A stretch of 64,000 nt of DNA from NCBI GenBank assembly GCA_964351655.1, contig CAYGPD010000006.1:1-64000 (forward strand). The letters run 5' to 3'. Origin of the DNA: Hirschia sp964351655. Its GTDB lineage: Bacteria > Pseudomonadota > Alphaproteobacteria > Caulobacterales > Hyphomonadaceae. Shown piece after piece: positions 52,400-61,628 of this stretch (its first letter is position 1; every line of letters starts with the position of its first letter). Both the position numbers and the translations under genes were made by a program. The notes beneath the pieces were generated by a model. That model ran no database searches. It worked only from the letters and a program-made list of their open reading frames with translations, and was not told where the DNA came from.

Positions 52400-53176
52400 T
52401 TAAACGAGGTCGTCAGTCTTACATAATTGTGCGGCAACACCTTGGTCTGCAACTATATCAGTCCCAGTGATGGCGTTAGATAAGTTCGAGATCAGAAAGG
52501 CTGCAACATTCGCAATATCTTCCACACTACTTACCTGCCCAGTGGCATGCATGTCGTTGAAAGGTTTAATTAAATGAGGCTTATCCACCGTGACCTGCTG
52601 CACAGCCTCGGTCATTGTCAAACCGGGTGACAACGTGTTCACACGAATGCCATACTTGCCCAAACTCCACGCCATAGCCCGCGTCATCGCAGAGATACCG
52701 CCCTTTGTCGCCGCGTACATTTCATACCCAGATACACTGGCCACTGAGTGATTAGATGACACATTAACAATGTGTCCGCCGCCCAGTTCTTTCATGTGGC
52801 GCGCAACCGCTTGGCTCATCAAAAAGACAGACCGTTGATTAGTTGCCCAAAGCATGTCCAGCTTCTCTAATGGCATTTCAAAGAAGTCACACTCAATCGT
52901 GATGCCTGCATTATTTACGAGCGCATCAATACGCCCATATTTTTCGTGCACCGCCGCAACAAAGCTAGAAATGCTTTCAGGGTCAGACACATCCGCCCGC
53001 ATGAATTCAGCCCTAAAGCCTTCCGCAACGAGCCCATCTATCCTCTCAGCACCGCTCTCACTGCGCTGACACGCAATCACACTTGCACCAGCCTTCACGC
53101 AGGCTTGCGTAATGCCCCAGCCAATACCGGAACACCCACCCGTTACGATAACGATTTTGTCTTGCAGAAAACCCAT
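52400..53176 (-). CDS. SDR, probable D-galactose 1-dehydrogenase
   Basis: About 258 residues, SDR family. NAD motif TGGCSGIG, catalytic Ser in NVSSNHS, YAATK, and a conserved LSPGLTMTEAV segment. Placed between a sugar porter and galactonate dehydratase, it best fits oxidation of D-galactose to galactonolactone. No other gene in this operon could do that. Other sugar-alcohol or keto-acid substrates are possible. I prefer ATG 53176; a TTG at 53191 in frame is also open and neither has a strong ribosome site. Confidence 0.8.
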   Translation of the reverse strand: MGFLQDKIVIVTGGCSGIGWGITQACVKAGASVIACQRSESGAERIDGLVAEGFRAEFMRADVSDPESISSFVAAVHEKYGRIDALVNNAGITIECDFFEMPLEKLDMLWATNQRSVFLMSQAVARHMKELGGGHIVNVSSNHSVASVSGYEMYAATKGGISAMTRAMAWSLGKYGIRVNTLSPGLTMTEAVQQVTVDKPHLIKPFNDMHATGQVSSVEDIANVAAFLISNLSNAITGTDIVADQGVAAQLCKTDDLV

Positions 53177-53207
53177 GTCACACACATCCAAATAAAGTCA
53201 CTCAACA

Positions 53208-54773
53208 TTAGGCCCCTTTAAAGGTAGCCTCGATTTGCTCAATCGTTTTGTTTTTCGTTTCAGGCACCAGCATGTAGATCAGCGCTGCGCCCACTACGAT
53301 AATTATTCCGAACATCAGAAATACTACGCCGGCCCCTGCACTCGACAGCAGCACAGGAAACACCATTGCAGCGCCCGCGCTCACAAGGCTCGTCACCAGT
53401 GCACAAGCTGAGATAGCCACACCACGCACACGCGTTGGGAAAATTTCAGAAAACAGCACCCACATAATCGGGCCAATAGAGATATTGAACGCAGCCACAA
53501 ATCCCAAAATACATGAAATCACCAATCCAGCATTCAGCCCTTCAACAGCTGTCTTGATCAGCACGCCTTCAAACTTACGGGCATCATCAAAACCCAGCGT
53601 ATCCACAAGTGCATTTTTAAAGGCAACATCATTTGCAAACTCAACACCAACCAAAGAAGACAATGCCTCCGTCGGCATAGATGCAGCCAACGCACCCAAA
53701 TCCGCAGCATCAATCATGTAATGCGCCTGAGAGAAGCTCCACCCAGCAAGCAACATACATGCTGCAGCCACCACCAAACCGCCAATCAGCAATGGGCGAC
53801 GCCCCACGCGATCAATGACAATTATAGCAATAGCCGTAAACACCATCGCCAACACCCCCAACCCAACTGAAGATATGAAAGCTGCATTCGTGCCTGCACC
53901 CGCCTGCTCAAACACAATCGGCGCGTAATACAGCAAATTATTAATCCCTGTCAGCGGCTGCAATACAGCTACCAATACACCCACAAATAACGCCTTACTC
54001 AAATGGGTAGAAAATAGCTCTTTGATCCCCTGAAGATTGCTTATTGCGCCATTGCCTTGCGCACTCGCGCGGATCTCTTCCATTCCCGCATCAACATGCT
54101 CACCAGGCATCATTTTAGCCAGTACATCACGCGCTTCCGCTTCGCGCCCCACACTATAAAGCCAACGCGGACTTTTCGGGATACCAAGCAACAGGACAAG
54201 CCAGATAATCGCCGGAATAATCTCAACGCCCAGCATCCAGCGCCACATTCCAGTCTCGATACCAAACATTGAAACTGTCGTCGCACCCGGCGCAGCCATT
54301 GATGCAATGGCAAGGTTCAACAAAAACGCAACCGTTATACCAATTCCGATGTTTAGTTGATTGATAGACACCATCTTCCCGCGCGCATTCGGCGGAGCCA
54401 CTTCCCCAATATACATTGCGGCAACTGACAATGACGTAAACGCCATCCCGCCCAAAGCACGCGCTAACGCCAGCATGACCCAGTTAGTAGCGAATACAGA
54501 CCCCACCGCAGACACAATATACATTGCAGCGATAACAATAAGCGTGTTTTTACGGCCAATTTTATTGGTGAGCGGCCCAACGACTAGCAAAACAGGCAAT
54601 ACGCCCCACCCCGCCGCAGACACAACCCAGCCAACTTGCGCATCATTGAGCAAAAACTCAGAGCGGAATGCAGATATCCCTCCAGAGATAAGGACAATAT
54701 CCAAACCAAATATAAAACCACCAAACGCAACGATCATCGCGCTTAGAATTGCCTTGTTTTCAGAAATTTTCAT
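53208..54773 (-). CDS. MFS sugar porter (SP family), probable galactose:H+ symporter
   Basis: A 521-residue, 12-helix transporter of the sugar porter family. Signatures: GFIFGLDIVLISGG at helix 1, NKIGRKNTL and DRVGRRPLLIGG (the RxGRR loops), PKSPRWLYSVGR after helix 6, QPLTGINNLLYYAPIVFEQAG in helix 7 and PETKNKTIEQIE at the C-terminus. Helix 9-10 is separated by an unusually long soluble insertion of about 60 residues (DAADLGALAASMPTEAL onward). It should import a monosaccharide, most likely D-galactose, for the SDR and dehydratase downstream. First gene of the operon, 140 bases from the operator at 54913-54924. Confidence 0.92.
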   Translation of the reverse strand: MKISENKAILSAMIVAFGGFIFGLDIVLISGGISAFRSEFLLNDAQVGWVVSAAGWGVLPVLLVVGPLTNKIGRKNTLIVIAAMYIVSAVGSVFATNWVMLALARALGGMAFTSLSVAAMYIGEVAPPNARGKMVSINQLNIGIGITVAFLLNLAIASMAAPGATTVSMFGIETGMWRWMLGVEIIPAIIWLVLLLGIPKSPRWLYSVGREAEARDVLAKMMPGEHVDAGMEEIRASAQGNGAISNLQGIKELFSTHLSKALFVGVLVAVLQPLTGINNLLYYAPIVFEQAGAGTNAAFISSVGLGVLAMVFTAIAIIVIDRVGRRPLLIGGLVVAAACMLLAGWSFSQAHYMIDAADLGALAASMPTEALSSLVGVEFANDVAFKNALVDTLGFDDARKFEGVLIKTAVEGLNAGLVISCILGFVAAFNISIGPIMWVLFSEIFPTRVRGVAISACALVTSLVSAGAAMVFPVLLSSAGAGVVFLMFGIIIVVGAALIYMLVPETKNKTIEQIEATFKGA

Positions 54774-54912
54774 GAAGCCCGCTCCGCCCTAATAATCCGA
54801 GCCAACACGAAACGTCTGCGAATGAAGCTCAAAATAGCCTCTCGCGCCGCTGCGCACCTCCCGATTTACTTTTTATATCTATTTTATCGCATAATCGACA
54901 TAGGAATAAAGA

Positions 54913-54924
54913 ATTGTCAACAAT
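54913..54924. promoter_or_regulatory. ATTGTCAACAAT operator between divergent operons
   Basis: A perfect shared palindrome between the galactose operon (minus) and the porter/SMP-30/GH50/aldolase/kinase operon (plus). It overlaps a second inverted repeat, TGTCAA-N3-TTGACA (54916-54930). It can control both directions at once. Confidence 0.78.
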
Positions 54925-55069
54925 TGACATTTCAAATTTGTAACGTCAAACATATCCTCAAAAATTAAAATAATAATTCTCGGGGAGACTTAACCACAAT
55001 GGCACTCTTTCAGCGCGTTGTACAAAGCATGCGTCCACGTCATACCTTGCAAGCGGGGACGCAGATAAA

Positions 55070-56359
55070 ATGCTAAACTTCTCCAAACACCAATTTAAGA
55101 TTATTACGCTTCTGTTTATCACAGTTGTAATCAATTATATTGACCGCACGAATATCTCTATCGCCGCCTCTGCATTGCAACGAGATCTTTCCATTAGCCC
55201 CACTCAAATGGGATTGGTCTTCTCAGTCTTTGCGTGGACTTACACCGCATTTCAAGTCCCTGGCGGATTCGTTGCTGATAAATTTCTACCGCGCATACTC
55301 TACCCATTTCTGTTGATTTCTTGGTCCCTCGCGACAATTCTTCAGGGTTTCGTAAACTCACTCACCTTGCTTTTAATTGGACGCGCATTTGTGGGAGCTT
55401 TCGAGGCTCCCTCATATCCGATCAATAACAAAGTCGTCACAAACTGGTTTCCAGAAAACCAACGCGCTTCCGCAATCGCTATTTACACATCAGGCCAATA
55501 TATTGGGATGGCGGCGCTTGCTCCGGTATTATTCCTTATCCAGAAGCATTATGGCTGGCATGGATTATTCATTATCACAGGGCTGATAGGTGTTGTGTGG
55601 GCCTTCATCTGGTATTTCCTCTACAGAGACCCAACAGCAGCTCAATCTCTCAAAATTCATGGTGAAGAAGATGCACAAGCCCCTGCTGAAACGGCAACCG
55701 CCGAGACACCTTCAGCAGCCTCAAACAATCTTATGTTTGCCTTTTCCCATCCCAAACTTTGGGGTCTTTACCTTGGACAATTTTGCCTAGGAACTACGAC
55801 AATTTTTTTCCTGACATGGTTCCCCTCCTACCTGATGGATGAACGTGGAATTGAAATTGGAAAATCAGGCCTTCTTGCTTCTATGCCATTCGCGGCTGCC
55901 TTTTGCGGGATTTTAATATCTGGCTTCGCATCCGATTATCTAGACCGCAAAGGTTATTCCAAAACCATAAGCCGCAAACTACCTGTACTTACAGGAATGT
56001 TGATTTCCACTTGCACTTTCGGCGTTTTATTCACCGATAGCAATGCGGTTATCATATGTTTGCTTTCATTAGCATTTTTTGGAAATGGCGTCGCTTCGAT
56101 TGCATGGGTTTTCGTATCCATCATGGCTCCCAAAGACCGTATCGGACTTGTTGGAGGCGTATTCAATTTTGCAGGCGCTATGTCTGCAATCATAACACCT
56201 TTTGTTATCGGTTTACTTATTGATAAAGCGAACTTCTCTTTTGCACTCATTTATATCGCTTCTGTCGCGCTTCTTGGTGTGTTCATATACCTCTTCCTCG
56301 TTGGAAAAGTAGAGCGCATCACTATCGATGCCCCCCCTAAAAGTGAGGCTGCCCAATGA
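55070..56359 (+). CDS. MFS transporter of the anion:cation symporter (ACS) family, probable sugar-acid porter
   Basis: A 429-residue, 12-helix transporter of the ACS family (DgoT/ExuT-like). Signatures: INYIDRTNISIAASAL at helix 1, a helix 4 segment GRAFVGAFEAPSYPINNKVVTNWFP, and YTSGQYIGMAAL. Family members carry galactonate, glucarate or hexuronates with protons. As first gene of an operon with an SMP-30 lactonase, a GH50 agarase and the KDPGal aldolase/KDG kinase pair, it may import galactonate or an AHG-derived acid. The stop overlaps the lactonase start by four bases. A central loop of about 40 residues is rich in Ala, Glu and Thr. Confidence 0.9.
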   Translation: MLNFSKHQFKIITLLFITVVINYIDRTNISIAASALQRDLSISPTQMGLVFSVFAWTYTAFQVPGGFVADKFLPRILYPFLLISWSLATILQGFVNSLTLLLIGRAFVGAFEAPSYPINNKVVTNWFPENQRASAIAIYTSGQYIGMAALAPVLFLIQKHYGWHGLFIITGLIGVVWAFIWYFLYRDPTAAQSLKIHGEEDAQAPAETATAETPSAASNNLMFAFSHPKLWGLYLGQFCLGTTTIFFLTWFPSYLMDERGIEIGKSGLLASMPFAAAFCGILISGFASDYLDRKGYSKTISRKLPVLTGMLISTCTFGVLFTDSNAVIICLLSLAFFGNGVASIAWVFVSIMAPKDRIGLVGGVFNFAGAMSAIITPFVIGLLIDKANFSFALIYIASVALLGVFIYLFLVGKVERITIDAPPKSEAAQ

Positions 56360-57429
56360 TCGATCGCCGTAAATTATTATTGTCCGCCACAGCAATTGCA
56401 GCGCTTACATCCTGTTCTCAATCAACTTCAGAAGAGCCTAAAATGTCAGTTTCAGGTCACGGCACACCAGAACAATCTACGCCGGATAATTTCGGCAAAA
56501 TCATCTCGCTGGATGAAAGTTTTAGCGAGCTTATTGCACCCGATGCAAAACTAGAAATTATCGGATCTGGTTTTGGTTGGACAGAAGGCCCAGCATGGGA
56601 TTTCAAACGCAATTGCCTCTATTTTACAGACATTTTAGGCAATAAAATTCATCGCTGGAATAAAGCTGACGGCATGACTGTGTTTCTAGGCCCCGCCGGA
56701 GACGATCACGGTACAGATAGTTCAGCTGTCACACCCGGAACAAATGGCAACTGGTATAACAGCGATGACACAATGCTCATCTGCAATCAAAATGCGCGGT
56801 CTGTTGATAAAGTGAATATGGCGACTGGCGAACGCGTTATGCTCACGCGTGAATTTGAAGGCAAAGTCCTCAACACTCCAAATGATGTTATTCAAGCTCG
56901 CGATGGTAGCGTGTATTTCACAGACCCCCCCTATGGTCTAAAGGAAGCCTTCACCTCCCCTGTACGTGAAATGGATTATCAAGGCATCTACCGCCTATAT
57001 CCAGACGGCAAGTTGGAACTCGTCTCTAAAGACATGATTGCTCCCAATGGCCTCGCGCTAACAGCTGATGAGCAATATCTTTATGTGTCACAATCAGATC
57101 CCGAATTTCCAATTATCCGCCGCTTCAAGCGCGAAGCAGACGATAGCCTGACCGATGAAGGAAACTGGGTGAACCTCTCTCAATTTGCGGATGATGATCA
57201 CCCGGGCCTTCCCGACGGAATGGCGCTCGATACCAATGGCAATATCTTCGCAACGAGCGCTGGCGGTGTCACGGTTATTTCTCCAGAGGGCAAACTTCTC
57301 GGCCGCATCGTAACCGGTAAAGCCACATCCAATTGCTGTTTTGGTGAAGATGGAACAACGCTCTTTATCACAAGCCACGACCTCGTTTTGAAAATCCCAA
57401 CTAAAGTCAGCGCACTCCACTGGCTCTAA
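56356..57429 (+). CDS. SMP-30/gluconolactonase family lipoprotein
   Basis: A 357-residue beta-propeller of the SMP-30/gluconolactonase/LRE family: GFGWTEGPAWDF, LYFTDILGNKIHRW, NTPNDVIQARDGSVYFTDPPYG, APNGLALTADEQYLYV and PDGMALDTNGNIF contain the metal-binding Glu, Asn and Asp positions. The leader has a twin-arginine-like start (IDRRKLLLSATA) and a lipobox (LTSCSQ), so it acts outside the cytoplasm. It would hydrolyse aldonolactones to aldonic acids. Its export is notable, since it could then serve lactone made by the periplasmic PQQ dehydrogenase (9865-11331). It overlaps the porter gene by four bases. Confidence 0.9.
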   Translation: MIDRRKLLLSATAIAALTSCSQSTSEEPKMSVSGHGTPEQSTPDNFGKIISLDESFSELIAPDAKLEIIGSGFGWTEGPAWDFKRNCLYFTDILGNKIHRWNKADGMTVFLGPAGDDHGTDSSAVTPGTNGNWYNSDDTMLICNQNARSVDKVNMATGERVMLTREFEGKVLNTPNDVIQARDGSVYFTDPPYGLKEAFTSPVREMDYQGIYRLYPDGKLELVSKDMIAPNGLALTADEQYLYVSQSDPEFPIIRRFKREADDSLTDEGNWVNLSQFADDDHPGLPDGMALDTNGNIFATSAGGVTVISPEGKLLGRIVTGKATSNCCFGEDGTTLFITSHDLVLKIPTKVSALHWL

Positions 57430-57497
57430 TTCCATTCAAGTGTGAGAGCAGAAAAGCTGCTCTCCTTGAAGGCATCAACAATCTAAAGGACTTCGCG

Positions 57498-59819
57498 ATG
57501 AAACAGTTTAAAGCCTCAATCTTAGCGACAACAATTTTATCCTTCACCCTCCTCACAGCCTGTGGTCCCGATGAAGAGGCTGCGACTCCTCCGGTTAAAA
57601 CAGAAGACGAAGCGGCCTTAAAAGTCGTCACAGATTTTGAAGCGGACACCCTGCCATCTTGGGTGAAAGCAAGTTATGCGGACCTTTCAATTGTGGAAGG
57701 TAAATCAGGCAAAGCTCTGCGTGTGGACTTTGATGAAAACGCGAAACAGTCTGGTGTAATTTTCACACCAGAAACACCTTGGAATTGGGCCCAGTTTGGT
57801 AATGTTAATCTCTCGATGGACATTGAAAACAACAGCGAGGTATCAACCCACCTTTTCGTGACCATCACAGACGTAACAGGCAAGAACCAGCGCCGTAACG
57901 TGGTACTAAGCACTGGGGAAGCAGGCACCTACATCGCCCCTATCACAGGACCGGAAGTACAGCTTGAAGCAGGGCTTCGCGCCAATCCAAGCGCCTTCCC
58001 TGAAGAAGCCAATGAAATGATATGGCGCTTTGGAAACCGCGAAACTGACATGAGCCAAATCGCGTCAGTGGCTGTTGAAGTCTTTGGTGCTATTCGTCCT
58101 AAAAGCATTACCCTCGACAATCTAGAAATAAGAAAAAACCCAGAGCCAATCAAAGACTATATAGTCGGCTTGGTTGATGAATTTGGTCAAAATGCCAAAG
58201 TGGATTTTTCAAGAAAAATCAAAACAACTCAACAACTTAAAGAAGCCGCAGATGCTGAGCTAGCCGCTCTAAACCCCGACGGTTTACCCGATAGATCTCG
58301 TTTTGGCGGCTGGAAAGACGGACCTAAATTTGAAGCAACCGGTTATTTCCGCACTCAGAAAGTGGATGGAAAATGGTGGATGGTTGACCCCGAAGGCTAT
58401 CTATTTTTCTCCAACGGAATCGCAAACCTCCGCATGGCCAACACTACAGCCGTCACCGGTATCGACTACAGAGATCCATCCGTCCGCGTTAAAAACCCCA
58501 ATGAGGTTACGCCTGACGATTCAAAAGATCCGGAAATCGCACCTCAAGCCGCCCTCGACACGGCCTATGTCGCATCAGACCTGCGCCGTAATATGTTCAT
58601 ATGGCTACCAGACTATGACGACGAGCTAGCCGAGCACTACAGCTACCGCCAATCAGTCTTTATTGGCCCCACAGAACACGGTGAAACATACAGTTTCTAT
58701 CAAGCTAATCTCGAACGACGCTACGGTGAGGAATATGATCATTCCTACCTTGATAAATGGCGTGAAGTAACACTCGACCGTATGAAAGACTGGGGCTTCA
58801 CCTCAATGGGAAACTGGGTCGATAAAGGCTTCCACGATAACGAAAAAGTACCTTATTTTGCAAATGGTTGGATCATTGGCGACTTTAAAACACTCTCATC
58901 TGGAAACGATTATTGGAGCCCGATGCCGGATGCTTTTGATCCTGAATTTAAAGTGCGCGCACAAGCCACAATCAGCACTATTGCCAATGAAATACAAGGC
59001 ACACCTTGGTGTGTGGGAGTCTTCATTGATAACGAAAAAAGTTGGGGTGACCGTGATAGCCTAAAAGGTCGCTACGGCATCGTCATGGATGGCATCTCCA
59101 AAAGCGCAGAAGAGAGCCCGGCAAAAGCTAAATTCGTAGAAATACTAAAAGAAAAATACGCAAAAATAGACGATCTAAACACTGTCTGGGGGACAGATAT
59201 CGAAAGCTGGGATGCTTTCTCTGCTGGCTATAAAATAGAAAACCTCAACGAAGCTATGGTGCCAGATTTATCTGCACTGTTTACAGCATTTGCAGACCAG
59301 TATTTCCGCGTTGTACATGACACACTCGAAGAAGCCATGCCAAACCATCTCTATATGGGCGTACGCATGGCGAGTTGGGGCATGCCACAAGAAGCTGTTG
59401 AAGCCGCCATCAAATACACAGATGTCATGAGCTACAATGTCTATAAGGAAGGTCTTCAACCCAAAACATGGGAATTCCTAGAAGACCTTGATAAGCCTAG
59501 CCTGATTGGTGAATTCCACATTGGGTCACTTTCTGACAATGGCCTATACCATCCCGGATTGATTGAAGCACCGACACAAGCAGATCGTGCACGCATGTAC
59601 AAAGAATATGTACAGTCTGTGTTAGATAATCCTTACATGGTAGGAGTTCACTGGTTTCAATACATCGACTCCCCACTCGTCGGCCGCGCTTATGATGGCG
59701 AAAACTACAATGTCGGCTTTGTCACAGTAACAGATCAACCCTATCCTGAGATGGTTTCTGCTGCCAAAGAAGTGAACACAAATTTGTATCCGGGCCGCTT
59801 TGGTCCTGCAAAGAAATAA
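57498..59819 (+). CDS. GH50 family beta-agarase lipoprotein (copy 3)
   Basis: A 773-residue GH50 enzyme. The leader ends in a lipobox (LLTACGPDEE). The N-terminal CBM-like domain precedes the catalytic domain from ATGYFRTQKVDGKWW. The predicted acid/base is Glu513 (DNEKSWG) and the nucleophile Glu672 (IGEFHIG). The start follows AAAGGA. Unlike copies 1 and 2 it lies inside an operon, between the SMP-30 lactonase and the aldolase, with a 68-base gap upstream and 11 bases downstream. It is therefore tied most directly to monomer catabolism. Exo-activity and neoagarobiose release are family knowledge. Confidence 0.93.
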   Translation: MKQFKASILATTILSFTLLTACGPDEEAATPPVKTEDEAALKVVTDFEADTLPSWVKASYADLSIVEGKSGKALRVDFDENAKQSGVIFTPETPWNWAQFGNVNLSMDIENNSEVSTHLFVTITDVTGKNQRRNVVLSTGEAGTYIAPITGPEVQLEAGLRANPSAFPEEANEMIWRFGNRETDMSQIASVAVEVFGAIRPKSITLDNLEIRKNPEPIKDYIVGLVDEFGQNAKVDFSRKIKTTQQLKEAADAELAALNPDGLPDRSRFGGWKDGPKFEATGYFRTQKVDGKWWMVDPEGYLFFSNGIANLRMANTTAVTGIDYRDPSVRVKNPNEVTPDDSKDPEIAPQAALDTAYVASDLRRNMFIWLPDYDDELAEHYSYRQSVFIGPTEHGETYSFYQANLERRYGEEYDHSYLDKWREVTLDRMKDWGFTSMGNWVDKGFHDNEKVPYFANGWIIGDFKTLSSGNDYWSPMPDAFDPEFKVRAQATISTIANEIQGTPWCVGVFIDNEKSWGDRDSLKGRYGIVMDGISKSAEESPAKAKFVEILKEKYAKIDDLNTVWGTDIESWDAFSAGYKIENLNEAMVPDLSALFTAFADQYFRVVHDTLEEAMPNHLYMGVRMASWGMPQEAVEAAIKYTDVMSYNVYKEGLQPKTWEFLEDLDKPSLIGEFHIGSLSDNGLYHPGLIEAPTQADRARMYKEYVQSVLDNPYMVGVHWFQYIDSPLVGRAYDGENYNVGFVTVTDQPYPEMVSAAKEVNTNLYPGRFGPAKK

Positions 59820-59830
59820 CCCTTTCCGAG

Positions 59831-60487
59831 ATGGCTCAAAACATGACTCAGACACTTAAAGACATTTTCGGCAACACTCCCATTATTGCGATTCTTCGCG
59901 GCGTTACGCCGGAGGAAGTATTGGAGGTTGGCAAGTGTATTCTAGATGCCGGTATTCCCGTTTTGGAAGTAACGATGAACTCCCCTCATCCGCTGGAATC
60001 CATCAAATTGCTTGCTGATAAGTACAACTCCTCCGCCCTCATCGGGGCTGGAACGGTTACGACTGTTCAACAAGTGAAAGACGTTTACGCTGTTGGAGGA
60101 CGCATTATTGTCTCACCAAACACAAATGTAGAAGTCATTGCCGAAACTAAGCGTTTAGGCATGTTTTCTGCACCGGGCTGTTTTACACCCTCAGAAGCAT
60201 TTGAGGCGTATTACGCGGGTGCAGATGTCTTGAAAATGTTCCCTACGGACATCATAGGTTCCGTTGGGATAAAGGCAATGCGCGCTACACTCCCAAAAGA
60301 GGCACTTGTTGCCGCTGTTGGTGGGGTAAACGCTGGTAATATGGCTGAATTTGTGACAGTAGGTACGAATGGTTTTGGTATTGGTTCCGCAATCTATGCA
60401 CCAGGCAAAAACCTTGCAGATATACAAGCTGGCGCAAACGAATTAGTGAGTTCCGTTCGCGCCGCCCTAAAGACAGTTTCAAACTAG
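59831..60487 (+). CDS. dgoA: 2-keto-3-deoxy-6-phosphogalactonate (KDPGal) aldolase
   Basis: A 218-residue class I KDPG/KDPGal aldolase. The Schiff-base lysine is Lys135 (ADVLKMFPTD) and the catalytic Glu is Glu46 (LEVTMNSP). The NSP motif after it is like DgoA (KDPGal aldolase), whereas Eda-type KDPG aldolases carry RT at this place. It cleaves the phosphorylated keto-deoxy acid to pyruvate and glyceraldehyde 3-phosphate. It is the only such aldolase in the window, so it must serve the galactose branch (KDPGal) and probably also the AHG branch (KDPG). The ribosome site is weak; ATG 59843 is an in-frame alternative. Confidence 0.9.
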   Translation: MAQNMTQTLKDIFGNTPIIAILRGVTPEEVLEVGKCILDAGIPVLEVTMNSPHPLESIKLLADKYNSSALIGAGTVTTVQQVKDVYAVGGRIIVSPNTNVEVIAETKRLGMFSAPGCFTPSEAFEAYYAGADVLKMFPTDIIGSVGIKAMRATLPKEALVAAVGGVNAGNMAEFVTVGTNGFGIGSAIYAPGKNLADIQAGANELVSSVRAALKTVSN

Positions 60488-60497
60488 GAATACTACA

Positions 60498-61511
60498 TTG
60501 GCACGCATAATTTGTTTCGGTGAAATGCTACTCAGACTTAGTTCACCATCGCGCGAACGTCTATTTCAATCCGCTAATCTTGATACAAATTTTGTGGGCG
60601 CGGAAGCCAATGTCGGCGTCACACTTTCCCGTATGGGAAATGATGTGTCCATGGTTACTGTACTACCAGAAAACGCCATCGGAAACGCTTGCTGCGATAC
60701 ATTACACCAACAAGGAATTGATACAAAAAACATTGTTCGCCAAGGCGAACGCATGGCGATTTATTTCCTTGAAACAGGCGCAATGATCCGTCCGTCTTCT
60801 ATTACTTACGATCGTAAATATTCTGCATTTTCTCAAGCTAGTGGCGATATATACGATTGGGAAACTCTTCTGGAAGGGGCAGATTGGATTCACCTTTCAG
60901 GTATCACCCTTGCGGTGAGTGAAGGTGCACAAAAAGCCAGTTTAGAGGCGGCTAAAGTTGCGCGCGAAATGGGTGTGAAAATTTCGTTTGATTGCAATTA
61001 TCGCCCGTCCCTCTGGACTGGTCGAGAAGCTGAAGGTGTAAAAATTATCAAAGAAGTTGCTGCGTATGCAGATCTCATTTTTGGCGGCGACAAAGATGTA
61101 CAACTCTTATTTGGAATCACACGTAACGCAGACAATCCTGCGGAGAGTTTCCAACGCGCTGCACAAGAATTCTTCAAACAATGCCCCCACTCAGAATACG
61201 TATGTAGCACCAATCGTACCGTTTTGAGTGCCGACTCAAATACACTTGCTGGCTTTATTGCGACTAAGGATAGCTTCGCGCAAACTAAATCATGGGATTT
61301 GCATAACATTGTAGATCGAATTGGTGGAGGCGATGCCTTCGCAGGCGGTGCCCTTCACAAACTTGCAGCTGGCGCAACACCTCAACACATCATTGATTTT
61401 GCAGTCGCAGCCTCTGCAATCAAACACACTATCCCAGGTGATTTCAACATCACGACAGAAGCCGAAGTTGAAGGCCTACTCAACCACTCTGGCGGCGACG
61501 TTAAACGCTAA
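60498..61511 (+). CDS. kdgK: 2-keto-3-deoxy-sugar-acid kinase (PfkB family)
   Basis: A 337-residue PfkB-family kinase with the KDG kinase layout: ICFGEMLLRLSSP and a following NVGVTLSRMG at the N-terminus, SFDCNYRPSLW in the middle, and the anion-hole/catalytic motif DRIGGGDAFAGG near residue 273. It phosphorylates KDG or KDGal at O6 for the aldolase just upstream. The start is a TTG with GGAA eight bases ahead; no ATG fits the alignment better. Last gene of the operon. Substrate preference between gluco and galacto forms is not readable. Confidence 0.9.
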   Translation: MARIICFGEMLLRLSSPSRERLFQSANLDTNFVGAEANVGVTLSRMGNDVSMVTVLPENAIGNACCDTLHQQGIDTKNIVRQGERMAIYFLETGAMIRPSSITYDRKYSAFSQASGDIYDWETLLEGADWIHLSGITLAVSEGAQKASLEAAKVAREMGVKISFDCNYRPSLWTGREAEGVKIIKEVAAYADLIFGGDKDVQLLFGITRNADNPAESFQRAAQEFFKQCPHSEYVCSTNRTVLSADSNTLAGFIATKDSFAQTKSWDLHNIVDRIGGGDAFAGGALHKLAAGATPQHIIDFAVAASAIKHTIPGDFNITTEAEVEGLLNHSGGDVKR

Positions 61512-61537
61512 CCTATAGATATATAGTCAATTTTCAA

Positions 61538-61572
61538 CGCAACCACTCATAAATATAATATGGGTGGTCGCG
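61538..61572 (+). terminator. Imperfect hairpin after the KDG kinase gene
   Basis: Arms CGCAACCACTCAT and ATGGGTGGTCGCG pair with one wobble and one mismatch, followed by TTCTCTT. It is a possible terminator for the plus-strand operon. Confidence 0.5.
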
Positions 61573-61628
61573 TTCTCTTGCGCGCCCTTTAAACTTAATT
61601 TTCCAAACCTTCCCTCCAGATCAAAAAA

